Positions 15,598-24,111 of a stretch of 29,163 nucleotides of DNA are shown here, piece by piece. Source of the stretch: Reddybacter sp041622675 (GTDB lineage Bacteria > Pseudomonadota > Gammaproteobacteria > Pseudomonadales > Porticoccaceae); contig JBFJYH010000034.1 in NCBI GenBank assembly GCA_041622675.1, forward strand, positions 1 through 29,163, in the 5' to 3' direction. Position numbers and translations under genes: made by a program. How positions within the stretch are numbered: the stretch's first letter is position 1; each line of letters starts with the position of its first letter. The notes beneath the pieces were generated by a model that saw only the letters and a list, made by a program, of their open reading frames with translations, made no database searches and was not told the origin of the DNA.

Positions 15598-15825
15598 TGT
15601 TCTGAGCTCTTACAGCAAAATGGTCAACCATTGAGTGCTGAACATAGCACAGCTTTATGACAATAAAAAATCACAATCCATAATGCAGGTGTCTTGTTGA
15701 TCTAGAGCTGGACGTTGAATATCTGCTACCTGTAGTCCGTGTTGTAGGAGGCGCTGGGGAAGTTGGTTTCCAATGTCGCTTGCTTAAAACTAAAGATGGG
15801 CCGGTTTTTCTAGTGGGTAAAAAGC

Positions 15826-17046
15826 TTAGCCTTCGTCACGCATACGCCCTAAAAATCGCGCTAGACGTTCAATAGCATCATTGAGTTCGTGTTCGCGGGG
15901 CAGGAAGACTATGCGAAAGTGCTGAGTGTCGTCCCAGTTAAAAGCACTGCCCTGAACCAGTAACATTTTTTCCTGCAAGAGGAGATCGAGAACGATCTGT
16001 TCATCATCGACAATGGGGTAAACCTGTGGGTCGAGTTTTGGAAAGAGATAGAGCGCTCCTTTGGGCTTGACGCAGCTGACACCGGGGATAGCGGTAAGCT
16101 TTTCCCACGCGAGGTTGCGTTGCTCATAGAAGCGGCCCCCTTCGGTTACTAGATCGTCGATGGTTTGGCGACCGCCGAGTGCCGTTTGAATGGCATACAT
16201 CGCCGGCACGTTGGCACATAAGCGCATCGAGGCGAGCATTTCCATGCCTTGAATATAGTTGCGGGCACGGTGTTTTGCGCCGCTGGCAATGAGCCAGCCG
16301 GAGCGAAAACCGGCCAGGCGGTAATTTTTTGAGAGGCCGTTAAAAGTGATGAAAAGGATGTCATCAGCGAGGCTGGCCATGGGGTAGTGCACGGCGCCAT
16401 CGTAGAGGATGCGGTCATAAATTTCATCGGCAAACATCACCAGATCGTTGACGCGGGCGAGGTCGATAATTTGTTCGAGCACGTCTTTAGCGTACACAGC
16501 TCCGGTGGGGTTGTTGGGATTGATAACAACGATGCCCTTGGTGTTGGGTGTAATCTTACTGGCCATGTCGTCGAGGTCTGGCTGCCAGTCGGCAGACTCG
16601 TCGCAGCGGTAGTGCACCGCTTTACCACCGGCGAGAGTGACGGCGGCTGTCCACAAGGGGTAGTCGGGGGATGGAATGAGTATTTCATCGCCATCGTTGA
16701 GCAGGGCTTGCATGGCCATGACAATGAGCTCACTTACGCCATTGCCAAGGATAATATCGTCGATTTCGACATTGGCGATGCCCTGAATCTGGCATCGTTG
16801 CATCACCGCTTTGCGGGCGCTGAAAATGCCTTTTGAGTGACTGTAGCCCTGAGCTTCAATAAGATTGAGAATCACATCCTGAATGATTTCGTCAGGGGCT
16901 TCGAAACCGAAGGGAGCGGGGTTGCCAATATTCAATTTCAAAATGCGATGGCCTTCCTCTTCAAGTCGGTGAGCCTGATCGAGAACGGGGCCGCGAATGT
17001 CGTAACAAACACTGTCTAATTTGGTAGACTTTTGAACATGCCTCAT
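15826..17046 (-). CDS. alaA: Alanine-forming aminotransferase (AlaA/YfbQ)
   Basis: A 406-residue PLP-dependent class I/II aminotransferase, almost exactly the length of E. coli AlaA. It makes alanine from pyruvate with glutamate as amino donor. The start M-R-H-V-Q-K-S-T-K-L at 17046 aligns with the known AlaA N-terminus and has GGGAAG 9 nt upstream; the frame stays open upstream to 17142 but that part is unlike the family. Visible motifs are N-I-G-N-P-A-P-F-G-F, N-P-N-N-P-T-G (177-183), A-D-E-I-Y-D, and the PLP Lys240 in G-L-S-K-N-Y-R, followed by A-G-F-R-S-G-W. Divergent from msrB. Confidence 0.95.
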   Translation of the reverse strand: MRHVQKSTKLDSVCYDIRGPVLDQAHRLEEEGHRILKLNIGNPAPFGFEAPDEIIQDVILNLIEAQGYSHSKGIFSARKAVMQRCQIQGIANVEIDDIILGNGVSELIVMAMQALLNDGDEILIPSPDYPLWTAAVTLAGGKAVHYRCDESADWQPDLDDMASKITPNTKGIVVINPNNPTGAVYAKDVLEQIIDLARVNDLVMFADEIYDRILYDGAVHYPMASLADDILFITFNGLSKNYRLAGFRSGWLIASGAKHRARNYIQGMEMLASMRLCANVPAMYAIQTALGGRQTIDDLVTEGGRFYEQRNLAWEKLTAIPGVSCVKPKGALYLFPKLDPQVYPIVDDEQIVLDLLLQEKMLLVQGSAFNWDDTQHFRIVFLPREHELNDAIERLARFLGRMRDEG

Positions 17047-17184
17047 GACGATTTGCTTCCCGACAAATGAAAAGTGTTTAGGTTTTGCGTAGGGCGAATT
17101 GTAACGTATTGTTTGGACTTGTAGGCCCTTAGTAGGGCGCAAGCTTTAATAAATTGACAAAATAAACGAAGGGAAATTAATACC

Positions 17185-17592
17185 ATGACAAACTGGAAAG
17201 AAAAAGACGAAAACTATTGGCGTGAAAAACTCACTGAGGAGCAGTTTGAGATTTGTCGAGAGAAAGGAACAGAAAGACCATTCACAGGCGAGTATTACAC
17301 AGAGACATCGCCCGGCAACTACCTCTGCGCCTGCTGCGAAAATGTTTTATTTGAGTCTGACGCCAAGTACGACTCCGGCAGCGGTTGGCCGAGCTTTTTT
17401 GCACAAGCTGAAGAAAATGGTATTGATACAGAGACCGATACCTCTCGCGGTATGGAGCGTACAGAAATCATGTGCTCCCACTGTGGCAGTCATTTGGGGC
17501 ACGTCTTCCCCGACGGTCCGAAACCGACGGGTTTGCGCTATTGCGTTAATTCTTTGTCACTGAAATTCGAGCCAGAAACTGACGAGAGTTAA
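17185..17592 (+). CDS. msrB: Peptide-methionine (R)-S-oxide reductase
   Basis: A 135-residue cytoplasmic repair enzyme that reduces the R form of methionine sulfoxide in proteins. The zinc site is formed by C-x-x-C pairs at Cys48/Cys51 and Cys97/Cys100. The catalytic Cys120 lies in R-Y-C-V-N-S-L-S-L. Other family marks are S-G-S-G-W-P-S-F and H-L-G-H-V-F-P-D-G-P. An AAGGGAAA-like site precedes the ATG. The next gene follows after 6 nt, indicating an operon. Confidence 0.97.
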   Translation: MTNWKEKDENYWREKLTEEQFEICREKGTERPFTGEYYTETSPGNYLCACCENVLFESDAKYDSGSGWPSFFAQAEENGIDTETDTSRGMERTEIMCSHCGSHLGHVFPDGPKPTGLRYCVNSLSLKFEPETDES

Positions 17593-17598
17593 GCGTCA

Positions 17599-18363
17599 AT
17601 GGTAGGTTTTACTAGTTTTGTAAGTCTTGTTTTTGTGATTGCTGGCGCGCTGAGTTTTCGACTGGGATTGTTGCCCTTCGGTATTAGTTTCTCTGCTTTA
17701 GTGTTGGGCTTGCTTGGCTGCGTTCTGGTATCGATGGCAGCGGCGGCGTTAATTTTTCGCCGCCTGGCCAGAAAACAGAGGCAGGAAAAGCTGTTCGTGT
17801 GGTTGGGTCTTTGCCTGCTGCCAGTGGTTGTGGTGGTTGGTCAGGTGGGGTTGGCTGGTTTTCAGGCGCCTGCGATCCACGATATTAGTACCGATCTTGA
17901 GCAGCCACCGACTTTTGTTTTTGCCCAAAAAGAAAGAGTGCCGGGCGAAAATACCTTAGAACATGGGGGGACTGCTTTGGCTGAGGAACAGCGTCAAAGC
18001 TACCCTCAATTGAAATCTCTGTATGTTGTTGCTAGTCGTGCCAATGTCTGGGCTGCTGCCAAACGAATCATCGCCGAAAATAACTGGCGGGTGCTGGGCG
18101 AAGATAAAAATCGGGGCCATATTGAAGCGGTGGCTACCACACCATTGATGGGTTTTTCTGATGATATTGTTATTCGTATAAGCACTGAAGCGGTGTCTGA
18201 AGAAATAATCACTGAAAGTAGTGATGAGCAAAACCCATTGCCTGTAGAAAGCCTTGTTATTGATGTGCGCTCTGTGTCCAGGGTCGGGGTTTCGGACCTG
18301 GGTGCCAATGCTGCACGTATTGAAGTTTTTTTGAATACACTACAAAACCAGCTAAATAATTAA
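17599..18363 (+). CDS. DUF1499 membrane protein
   Basis: A 254-residue inner-membrane protein of unknown function. Three hydrophobic helices fill the first ~90 residues (about 7-27, 32-55, 66-87). The rest is the DUF1499 domain, recognised from P-A-I-H-D-I-S-T-D-L, the middle G-F-S-D-D-I-V-I-R-I, and the C-terminal V-D-V-R-S-V-S-R-V-G-x-S-D-L-G-x-N. It begins 6 nt after msrB and is probably co-transcribed with it. A link to oxidative repair is possible only by context. Confidence 0.88.
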   Translation: MVGFTSFVSLVFVIAGALSFRLGLLPFGISFSALVLGLLGCVLVSMAAAALIFRRLARKQRQEKLFVWLGLCLLPVVVVVGQVGLAGFQAPAIHDISTDLEQPPTFVFAQKERVPGENTLEHGGTALAEEQRQSYPQLKSLYVVASRANVWAAAKRIIAENNWRVLGEDKNRGHIEAVATTPLMGFSDDIVIRISTEAVSEEIITESSDEQNPLPVESLVIDVRSVSRVGVSDLGANAARIEVFLNTLQNQLNN

Positions 18364-18520
18364 TGTATTTGATAATAAATCCTATTGGTATGGGTGTTGA
18401 TTGACACACTGAACAATAAAAACACCTTACGCTAATAGATTCTGCTCCGTAGTTCAGCCGGTTCTCTATTTCCAATAGTTGAGTAAAGTCCCGACTTTTT
18501 AATTTCAAGGAAATCATAAA

Positions 18521-20047
18521 ATGACAGTCGTCGATACGCGATTTGGCAAAATTAAAGGGCAAGAACAAGAAGGTATTTTAGCCTTCAAAGGTATTCCCTA
18601 TGCGGCTCCGCCGGTGGGTGAATTGCGTTGGCTGCCACCCCAAGATCCCTGGCCCTGGGCGGGGGTCATTGACGGTAGTGAATATGGAAAATGGGCACCA
18701 CAAAATCGCTCTGACATGGTGGCTATTATGGGTGCCGACCTAGGTGAACAGGACGAAGCTTGTCTGAGCCTGAATATATGGACGCCTGCAGTCGACTTTG
18801 CAAGCCGCCCTGTGATGGTATGGATACACGGTGGCGGTTTCACTATTGGTGCTAGTAGTCAGGGGGTTTATGAGGGGCGCGAGCTGAGTCGTCACGGCGA
18901 TGTGGTGGTGGTCACGATTAATTACCGACTTGGCTTGCTGGGCTTTGCCAATTTAAATGAAGCCACTGGTGGGCGTATTCCAGCCACTGGCAATGAAGGC
19001 CTGCTTGATCAGGTAAAGGCGCTTGAGTGGGTGCGTGATAACATTGCTTTTTTTGGTGGCGACCCCAATAACGTTACCCTCTTTGGTGAATCGGCTGGGG
19101 GGATGAGTATTGGTGCGCTGCTGGGATTGCCGGTGGCTCAGGGCCTATTTCACAAAGCCATTCCCCAGTCGGGTGCTTGCCACACTGTCGCCCCAAAATC
19201 CTCTGGAGCATTAGTGGGCGAGGCAATTATGAAATTTACTGAGCTCGACGCTCAGGGCTTGATGGCCGCAAATAGAGATGACCTACTGCGTGCTCAGCGG
19301 CGTATCGAGGGTGGCAAGGTGGAAGGCTATCCGCTATCTAAGATCGGTAGTTTGCCGTTTCGTCCTGTGATCGATGGCAAAGTCTTATCTGACCTCCCCA
19401 TCGAAACCGTGCGCAAGGGAGGTGTTGCCCAAGTGCCGATTATGGCAGGGAGTACTCTTGATGAATGGCAGTTGTTTGGTGCTTTACAGCCCGCTATTAC
19501 CAAGCTAGATGCCGAAACTATGGCTAAGCGTCTCGGTTATTTGGTCGACTCTGTTTATGTTCCTGATTTGGTCTCAGCTTATAAAGAAGCCTTAGTGCTG
19601 CGGGGTATTGAGCCTACGCCACCGCAAATCTTCATCGCCATTCAGACCGACCGTATTTTCCGCATGCCCGCGCTGCGTTTACTCGAAGCTCAACAACCCC
19701 ATAATAGTCAGGTTTACTCCTACCTTTTTGATTGGCAATCACCAGCGGCGAAAGGGGTGATGAAGTCGTGCCACGCTGTTGAATTAGCTTATGTTTTCGG
19801 TACGCACAAGAAAAAAGGCGCAGCAAAATTTTACGGTGAAGGGCCAGCAGCCGATGCGCTAGCAAAACACACTATGGATGCCTGGGTGGCTTTCGCTCGT
19901 GATGGCAGACCGGGCTGGGATGCCTATGATAAGGAGCACCGAACGACCCAAATTTTTGGTGAACACTGTCACCGTGAAAGCGCTCCCTACGAAATAGAGC
20001 GCCAAGCATGGAAGGAGGTGCCGGATGCTTGTTTGGGTTCGCTTTAA
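18521..20047 (+). CDS. Type-B carboxylesterase (para-nitrobenzyl esterase-like)
   Basis: A 508-residue alpha/beta hydrolase of the COesterase family, expected to split carboxylic esters; the natural substrate is unknown. The oxyanion-hole region W-I-H-G-G-G-F (101-107) and nucleophile elbow G-E-S-A-G-G with Ser191 are clear. E-D-E-A-C-L-x-L-N-I-W is the second family signature (here Q-D-E-A). The His of the triad is probably in S-C-H-A-V-E-L; the acid is likely near D-E-W. No signal peptide is present, so it is likely cytoplasmic. AAGGAA precedes the ATG at good spacing. It converges on the next gene across a strong hairpin. Confidence 0.92.
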   Translation: MTVVDTRFGKIKGQEQEGILAFKGIPYAAPPVGELRWLPPQDPWPWAGVIDGSEYGKWAPQNRSDMVAIMGADLGEQDEACLSLNIWTPAVDFASRPVMVWIHGGGFTIGASSQGVYEGRELSRHGDVVVVTINYRLGLLGFANLNEATGGRIPATGNEGLLDQVKALEWVRDNIAFFGGDPNNVTLFGESAGGMSIGALLGLPVAQGLFHKAIPQSGACHTVAPKSSGALVGEAIMKFTELDAQGLMAANRDDLLRAQRRIEGGKVEGYPLSKIGSLPFRPVIDGKVLSDLPIETVRKGGVAQVPIMAGSTLDEWQLFGALQPAITKLDAETMAKRLGYLVDSVYVPDLVSAYKEALVLRGIEPTPPQIFIAIQTDRIFRMPALRLLEAQQPHNSQVYSYLFDWQSPAAKGVMKSCHAVELAYVFGTHKKKGAAKFYGEGPAADALAKHTMDAWVAFARDGRPGWDAYDKEHRTTQIFGEHCHRESAPYEIERQAWKEVPDACLGSL

Positions 20048-20095
20048 CACCTTGAGGGCGAGATAGTGTAGGAAGCTTGGTGTTCGTCTAAAACG

Positions 20096-20135
20096 GAACG
20101 GGGTATTCATCATGAAATGACGGAATACCCCGTTC
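20096..20135. terminator. Bidirectional terminator-like hairpin
   Basis: A perfect 13-bp inverted repeat, GAACGGGGTATTC (20096-20108) and GAATACCCCGTTC (20123-20135), encloses a 14-nt loop between two convergent genes. The stem is GC-rich at its base. The U-runs on both sides are short (TT and TTTT), so it may also act as a 3' stabiliser. Confidence 0.7.
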
Positions 20136-20164
20136 TTATGTAACTATTTATGATACGAGTAGTT

Positions 20165-21253
20165 CTATTTTTCTGCTGCTTCTTCTTTTTCTTCTTGGCG
20201 AGCACCCGATAACATGCCTGCTGCACCGTGATTGCCCTCGTGGCAAGCATACTCAAATAGCTGGCTGTCACTCGCTTTTAGAGGGATGGCGACGGTGAAA
20301 GGCTGTGTAAAGGTGCTGGGGTCAGTCACTGTGTATTCATAAATAATGACTGAGTCACTTGTGCGAGTGAAGCGCTCGACCAGTGTGAAATTTTCACCGG
20401 TGCCTACAACGCCGTTTAATGATTGGTCGACCAAATTGATGGGCATCTGGAAGGTTGGTGTCTTACCCGTGAAGTTGGTTGTTTCTACTACTAGGGTGTC
20501 GCCGTCCCAGTGGCCTCGTGAATCGCCTGTCCACTTGGTCATTTCTGCTGGTAAGTGTGGACTACCATCGATAGGAACGATGCGGGCGTCGTGAATCATT
20601 TCGGTAAAAATTACCACGTGTTGCGGGGTTTGAATAATGCGCAAGTTGTTGTTGTAGGCACTAGGCGTTAGAGGTGGGCCGGCATTAAAACTTAACAGAC
20701 AGCGCTCAGACAGGCCGAGACTTTCGGGACCCACAGGGCGAAAACCCTTTAAGCCGATCGAGATAATGTCGCGAACGGGGTGATGGCGTAAATGATTTTT
20801 TTTCATTTGCGCTTTAGCCTCTTCAGTTAGCGCGGGTAGGCGCCCGTTTTTTGGGCTGATGATCAGAGAGGTTCTTCTGTCTTCACTCATTGAGCTGCCG
20901 TAGTCAAACCAAAAGTTGTTGTAGGCACCTTCAACATCACTACTGGTATCGGTCACCGCATTTTCATCCCTAGCCTTATCGACATCGAGAGAATCAATGG
21001 TTTTAGATTTGAACGCTGCTTGTTCTTCTTTGGTGAAAACGGCTTTATCACCTAACTCTATGGGGCGCTCAAGTGGTGTCAGGGTGCGGAAATCCCAAAT
21101 ACCCTGCAGGTCCGGCTGACCCATGGAGTTTCGGGGGGCGGTATAGCCGGCGCCCTTAGCTGAGGACGTTTTACTTTCAGAATAAGCGGCTGTAGAAAAA
21201 AGAAAGACAGCGATAAGGCTGACTTTGGAAAGGTTCTTTAGGGGTTGCAACAT
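20165..21253 (-). CDS. Secreted protein of unknown function (CHEGN-motif family)
   Basis: A 362-residue exported protein starting at ATG 21253, chosen because GGAG lies 6 nt upstream; a TTG at 21265 would add four residues. It has a Sec signal peptide (K-x-x-S-L-I-A-V-F-L-F-S-T-A-A) probably cut near A-Y-S. The mature part begins with P-D-L-Q-G-I-W-D-F and ends with Y-A-C-H-E-G-N-H-G-A-A-G-M-L-S-G-A-R. Both ends are typical of a large family of uncharacterised secreted proteins seen in Acidobacteria and marine Proteobacteria. The middle holds H-D-A-R-I-V-P-I-D-G-S-P-H and G-D-S-R-G-H-W-D-G-D-T-L-V-V-E-T, also typical. No catalytic function is known to me. The last residues are a low-complexity E/A/K tail. 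Confidence 0.82.
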   Translation of the reverse strand: MLQPLKNLSKVSLIAVFLFSTAAYSESKTSSAKGAGYTAPRNSMGQPDLQGIWDFRTLTPLERPIELGDKAVFTKEEQAAFKSKTIDSLDVDKARDENAVTDTSSDVEGAYNNFWFDYGSSMSEDRRTSLIISPKNGRLPALTEEAKAQMKKNHLRHHPVRDIISIGLKGFRPVGPESLGLSERCLLSFNAGPPLTPSAYNNNLRIIQTPQHVVIFTEMIHDARIVPIDGSPHLPAEMTKWTGDSRGHWDGDTLVVETTNFTGKTPTFQMPINLVDQSLNGVVGTGENFTLVERFTRTSDSVIIYEYTVTDPSTFTQPFTVAIPLKASDSQLFEYACHEGNHGAAGMLSGARQEEKEEAAEK

Positions 21254-21284
21254 ACTGCGCTCCAATCAACTGGTTTTTTTGTAT

Positions 21285-21313
21285 AGTATAAATTACCATA
21301 ATCTAAGTGTCTG
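21285..21313 (-). promoter_or_regulatory. Candidate promoter for the secreted-protein gene
   Basis: On the minus strand CAGACA (4/6) and TATACT (5/6) are 17 bp apart, giving a start of transcription about 25 nt before the ATG. Confidence 0.42.
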
Positions 21314-21460
21314 AAGCCATGTTTAGATGATGTTCTGGACAGATTCGTTTGTGTTTCTGTCGATGGGGCTTTTCTCCTTGCCTTGGAGCTAATGTCCTGT
21401 TAGTTATCTCTAAGTCTTTAGTAGACTGTTCTAGATAGGCCTTGCGCTTTAAAGAATTTA

Positions 21461-21489
21461 TTGACGCAGCGCAAGAATGCCGGTATGTT
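21461..21489 (+). promoter_or_regulatory. Candidate promoter of the ilv operon
   Basis: TTGACG (5/6) and TATGTT (4/6) are exactly 17 bp apart. Transcription would begin near 21496, leaving a leader of about 220 nt before ilvB. A compact hairpin (CCAGTTA, TTTT, TAACTGG; 21507-21524) lies at the start of that leader. Confidence 0.55.
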
Positions 21490-21596
21490 GCCTCGCTCGG
21501 GATCCTCCAGTTATTTTTAACTGGCTGTATTCCTCTAGGCAGGGGAGCGTAATCAGCGCTCGCGGGTCATCTACAGAGAAGGTCGTGTTTACCCAC

Positions 21597-21662
21597 ATGG
21601 TCTTGCGGCAGTCAAAACCACGCATTGCGAAGACTGCGGTTGTTATTGCAAACCTACTGTAA
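21597..21662 (+). CDS. Possible ilv leader peptide
   Basis: A 21-residue frame in the ilvB leader. It starts M-V-L-R-Q and ends T-A-V-V-I-A-N-L-L, so eight of its 21 residues are Val, Ile or Leu, with V-V-I and L-L near the stop. The products of this operon's pathway are exactly these amino acids. GAGAAGG lies 14 nt upstream of the ATG, which is longer than ideal. The stop is 7 nt before a pair of hairpins. It resembles attenuation leaders such as ivbL or ilvL in logic, but is shorter and less enriched, so the call is tentative. Confidence 0.4.
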   Translation: MVLRQSKPRIAKTAVVIANLL

Positions 21663-21669
21663 TGTCATA

Positions 21670-21710
21670 GCGATAGAGCATCGCCCCCTGGAAATTTTTT
21701 GTTTAAGGGG
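21670..21710 (+). promoter_or_regulatory. Two adjacent hairpins; the second covers the ilvB ribosome site
   Basis: Stem 1 is GCGAT/ATCGC (21670-21684, 5-nt loop). Stem 2 starts at the next base and pairs CCCCT (21685-21689) with AGGGG (21706-21710). AGGGG is the Shine-Dalgarno of ilvB, 8 nt before its GTG. The six-T run lies inside the loop, so this is not an intrinsic terminator. A translational switch is possible. Confidence 0.4.
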
Positions 21711-21718
21711 TTTGCGTT

Positions 21719-23455
21719 GTGGAACTACTTTCCGGTGGTGAAATTCTTATACGGGCATTGACCGATGTCAAAGTTAAGCATCTGTGGGGTTATCCCGGTG
21801 GTGCAGCTTTGCATATTTACGATGCCATTTTCCGTCAAGATAAGCTTGATCACATTCTTATGCGCCACGAGCAAGCTGCTGTGCATGCCGCAGATGCTTA
21901 CGCTCGTGCCACGGGCGAGGTTGGCGCAGCGCTGGTGACCTCTGGCCCTGGCGCGACCAATGCTATTACTGGTATTGCCACCGCATATATGGATTCTATC
22001 CCAATGGTGGTGATCTCAGCACAGGTGCCCCAAGAAAAAATTGGTGAAGACGCCTTTCAGGAAATCGATATGATCGGTGTCAGTCGCCCCACCGTCAAAC
22101 ACAGTTATATGGTGAAACGCCCTGAAGATATTGCAGAAACTATCGCTAAAGCGTTTTATATCGCCAGCACGGGGCGTCCAGGCCCGGTAGTGGTTGATGT
22201 GCCCAAAGATGTCACTGACCCGAACAATAAGGTGGCGTATAAGTTTCCTGAAAAAGTCAAGTTGCGCTCTTATCAACCGACCACGCGGGGTCATTCTGGG
22301 CAGGTTAAAAGAGCCGTTAATTTATTAATGTCGGCCAAGCGCCCCGTTATTTATAGTGGCGGAGGAGTGGTTCTGGGTAATGCCTCAGAGCAGCTGAGAG
22401 CGCTGGCGCACAAACTGAATTACCCTGTGACCAATACTCTGATGGGCCTCGGCGCTTTTCCCGGTACAGACCGTCAGTTTGTTGGCATGTTGGGCATGCA
22501 CGGTACATTTGAGGCGAACACTGCAATGCATCATGCCGATGTGATTTTAGCCGTGGGTGCGCGCTTTGATGATCGTGTTACCAATGCTACCGATCGATTT
22601 TGTCCCTCGGCAAAAATTATTCACATCGATGTTGATCCTTCGTCGATCGCTAAAACAGTGCGCGCTGATGTTCCAATTGTTGGCCCTTGTGATGTGGTTC
22701 TCAGTGATATGCTGGATCAAATTCAACAGGCTGGTTTGCAAATTGACGAACCGGCAATCGCTGAGTGGTGGCAGCAAATTGATGAGTGGCGCAATCGCCA
22801 TGGTCTTTACACTGAGTCGCGTTATAAACCCAGTAAGGGCGAGAACATCATGCCGCAGGATGTTATTAAAACCCTGTATAAGGTGACAAATGGAGAGGCA
22901 TACGTGGCGTCGGATGTTGGCCAGCACCAAATGTTTGCCGCGCAGTACTATTTATTTGACAAACCACGGCAGTGGATCAATTCTGGCGGATTGGGCACCA
23001 TGGGCTTTGGCCTGCCAGCGGCAATGGGTGCTCAAATGGCCTATCCGGATGCCAATGTGGCATGTGTGACGGGCGAGGGCAGTATTCAGATGTGTATTCA
23101 GGAACTGGCTGCCTGTACTCAACACCAATTGCCAGTGAAAATCATTATCCTCAACAACCAGGCCCTAGGCATGGTGAAGCAGTGGCAAGATATGCAGTAC
23201 GGTAGTCGTTATTCCCATGTGCTTTACGAAGACTCATTGCCCGATTTCGTCAAGTTGGCTGAGGCCTATGGCCATGTCGGTATGAAAGTCACGCACTTCG
23301 ATCAACTTGAAAGCAGTATGGAGGCGTGTTTTGCGTTGAAAGATCGTGTGGTGATTATGGATATTAGTGTTGACCAGGATGAGCACGTTTATCCCATGCA
23401 TGTGGCGCCTGGCTCCATGCGCGATATGTGGTTAAGCAAAACGGAGCGCACATAA
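21719..23455 (+). CDS. ilvB: Acetolactate synthase, large (catalytic) subunit
   Basis: A 578-residue ThDP enzyme that condenses two pyruvates to acetolactate, or pyruvate with 2-ketobutyrate, in valine, leucine and isoleucine synthesis. It begins with GTG, preceded by AAGGGG. The catalytic Glu51 is in M-R-H-E-Q-A-A-V-H-A-A. The FAD/ThDP domains show T-S-G-P-G-A-T-N, and the metal site reads G-E-G-S-I-Q-M then N-N (about 460-487); G-E-G in place of G-D-G is usual for this clade. The stop overlaps the ilvH start as TAATG. In Pseudomonas the equivalent gene is called ilvI. Confidence 0.97.
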   Translation: MELLSGGEILIRALTDVKVKHLWGYPGGAALHIYDAIFRQDKLDHILMRHEQAAVHAADAYARATGEVGAALVTSGPGATNAITGIATAYMDSIPMVVISAQVPQEKIGEDAFQEIDMIGVSRPTVKHSYMVKRPEDIAETIAKAFYIASTGRPGPVVVDVPKDVTDPNNKVAYKFPEKVKLRSYQPTTRGHSGQVKRAVNLLMSAKRPVIYSGGGVVLGNASEQLRALAHKLNYPVTNTLMGLGAFPGTDRQFVGMLGMHGTFEANTAMHHADVILAVGARFDDRVTNATDRFCPSAKIIHIDVDPSSIAKTVRADVPIVGPCDVVLSDMLDQIQQAGLQIDEPAIAEWWQQIDEWRNRHGLYTESRYKPSKGENIMPQDVIKTLYKVTNGEAYVASDVGQHQMFAAQYYLFDKPRQWINSGGLGTMGFGLPAAMGAQMAYPDANVACVTGEGSIQMCIQELAACTQHQLPVKIIILNNQALGMVKQWQDMQYGSRYSHVLYEDSLPDFVKLAEAYGHVGMKVTHFDQLESSMEACFALKDRVVIMDISVDQDEHVYPMHVAPGSMRDMWLSKTERT

Positions 23456-23946
23456 TGAAACGCTTAATTTCCGTTTTACTTGAAAATGAGCCCGGTTCTC
23501 TGTCGCGAGTTGTGGGCTTGTTTTCTCAGCGGGGCTATAATATCGATAGCTTGAGCGTAGCGCCAACTGAGGATACGACACTCTCACGTTTGACGCTGAC
23601 CACCGTTGGTGATGACCATACCATTGAGCAAATTACCAAACAATTAAACAAGCTGATCGATGTGGTTAAAGTCATTGATTTGAGCGAAGGCGCCCACCTT
23701 GAACGAGAGTTAATGCTTCTTAAAGTGAAAGCTAACGGTGCTTCGCGCGCTGAAATTAAGCGCTGCGTCGATATATTTCGCGGTCAAATTGTTGATGTTG
23801 GGCCGACGACTTATGTCGTCCAGATCATGGGCGAAAGTACAAAGCTCGATGCTTTTATAGATGCGTTGGGTGACGCCCCAATACTTGAAGTCGTGCGCAC
23901 TGGGGTTTGCGGTTTGATGCGCGGTGAAAAGTCTTTAAAAGTATAA
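23455..23946 (+). CDS. ilvH: Acetolactate synthase, small (regulatory) subunit
   Basis: A 163-residue regulatory partner of IlvB, the same length as E. coli IlvH. An N-terminal ACT domain (about 2-75) shows V-L-L-E-N-E-P-G-S-L-S-R-V and R-G-Y-N-I-D-S-L-S-V-A, the valine-sensing region. The C-terminal domain includes the usual D-V-G-P-x-T-Y-V-V-Q. ATG 23455 is chosen because it gives the family N-terminus M-K-R-L-I-S-V-L-L, has GGAG 8 nt upstream and overlaps the ilvB stop by one base. It raises activity and confers valine feedback inhibition in relatives. Confidence 0.97.
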   Translation: MKRLISVLLENEPGSLSRVVGLFSQRGYNIDSLSVAPTEDTTLSRLTLTTVGDDHTIEQITKQLNKLIDVVKVIDLSEGAHLERELMLLKVKANGASRAEIKRCVDIFRGQIVDVGPTTYVVQIMGESTKLDAFIDALGDAPILEVVRTGVCGLMRGEKSLKV

Positions 23947-24075
23947 ATTGAATGTGTTAACAAACGGTTAATTGAGGTGCGCTTTAATTTTTAGATGAAA
24001 GGTTTTCACTGAAATACTATTTAAAAAGTTAGAGTGCTTCGATGTTGCCAATTAGTATTTATGCGCAAGTGAAAT

Positions 24076-24095
24076 GTACGAATCGTTCGTACGAA
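24076..24095 (+). promoter_or_regulatory. Palindromic element before ilvC
   Basis: GTACGAA-TCG-TTCGTAC (24076-24092) is a perfect 7-bp inverted repeat, and TTCGTACGAA (24086-24095) is a perfect 10-bp palindrome sharing its right arm. ACGAA or its complement thus occurs three times within 20 bp, ending 16 nt before the ilvC start. It could be an operator or an mRNA hairpin beside the ribosome site. Confidence 0.5.
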
Positions 24096-24111
24096 CAATG
24101 AGGTGAAAAAT

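Noticed and set aside
16387..16836. 149-residue plus-strand frame inside alaA
   Set aside because: Antisense shadow of a strongly conserved aminotransferase.
17154..17159. TTGACA as a -35 for msrB
   Set aside because: A -10 at normal spacing would place the transcription start at or after the msrB start codon, losing its ribosome site.
18401..18440. Promoter before the carboxylesterase
   Set aside because: A perfect TTGACA is present at 18401, but no acceptable -10 lies 16-18 bp downstream.
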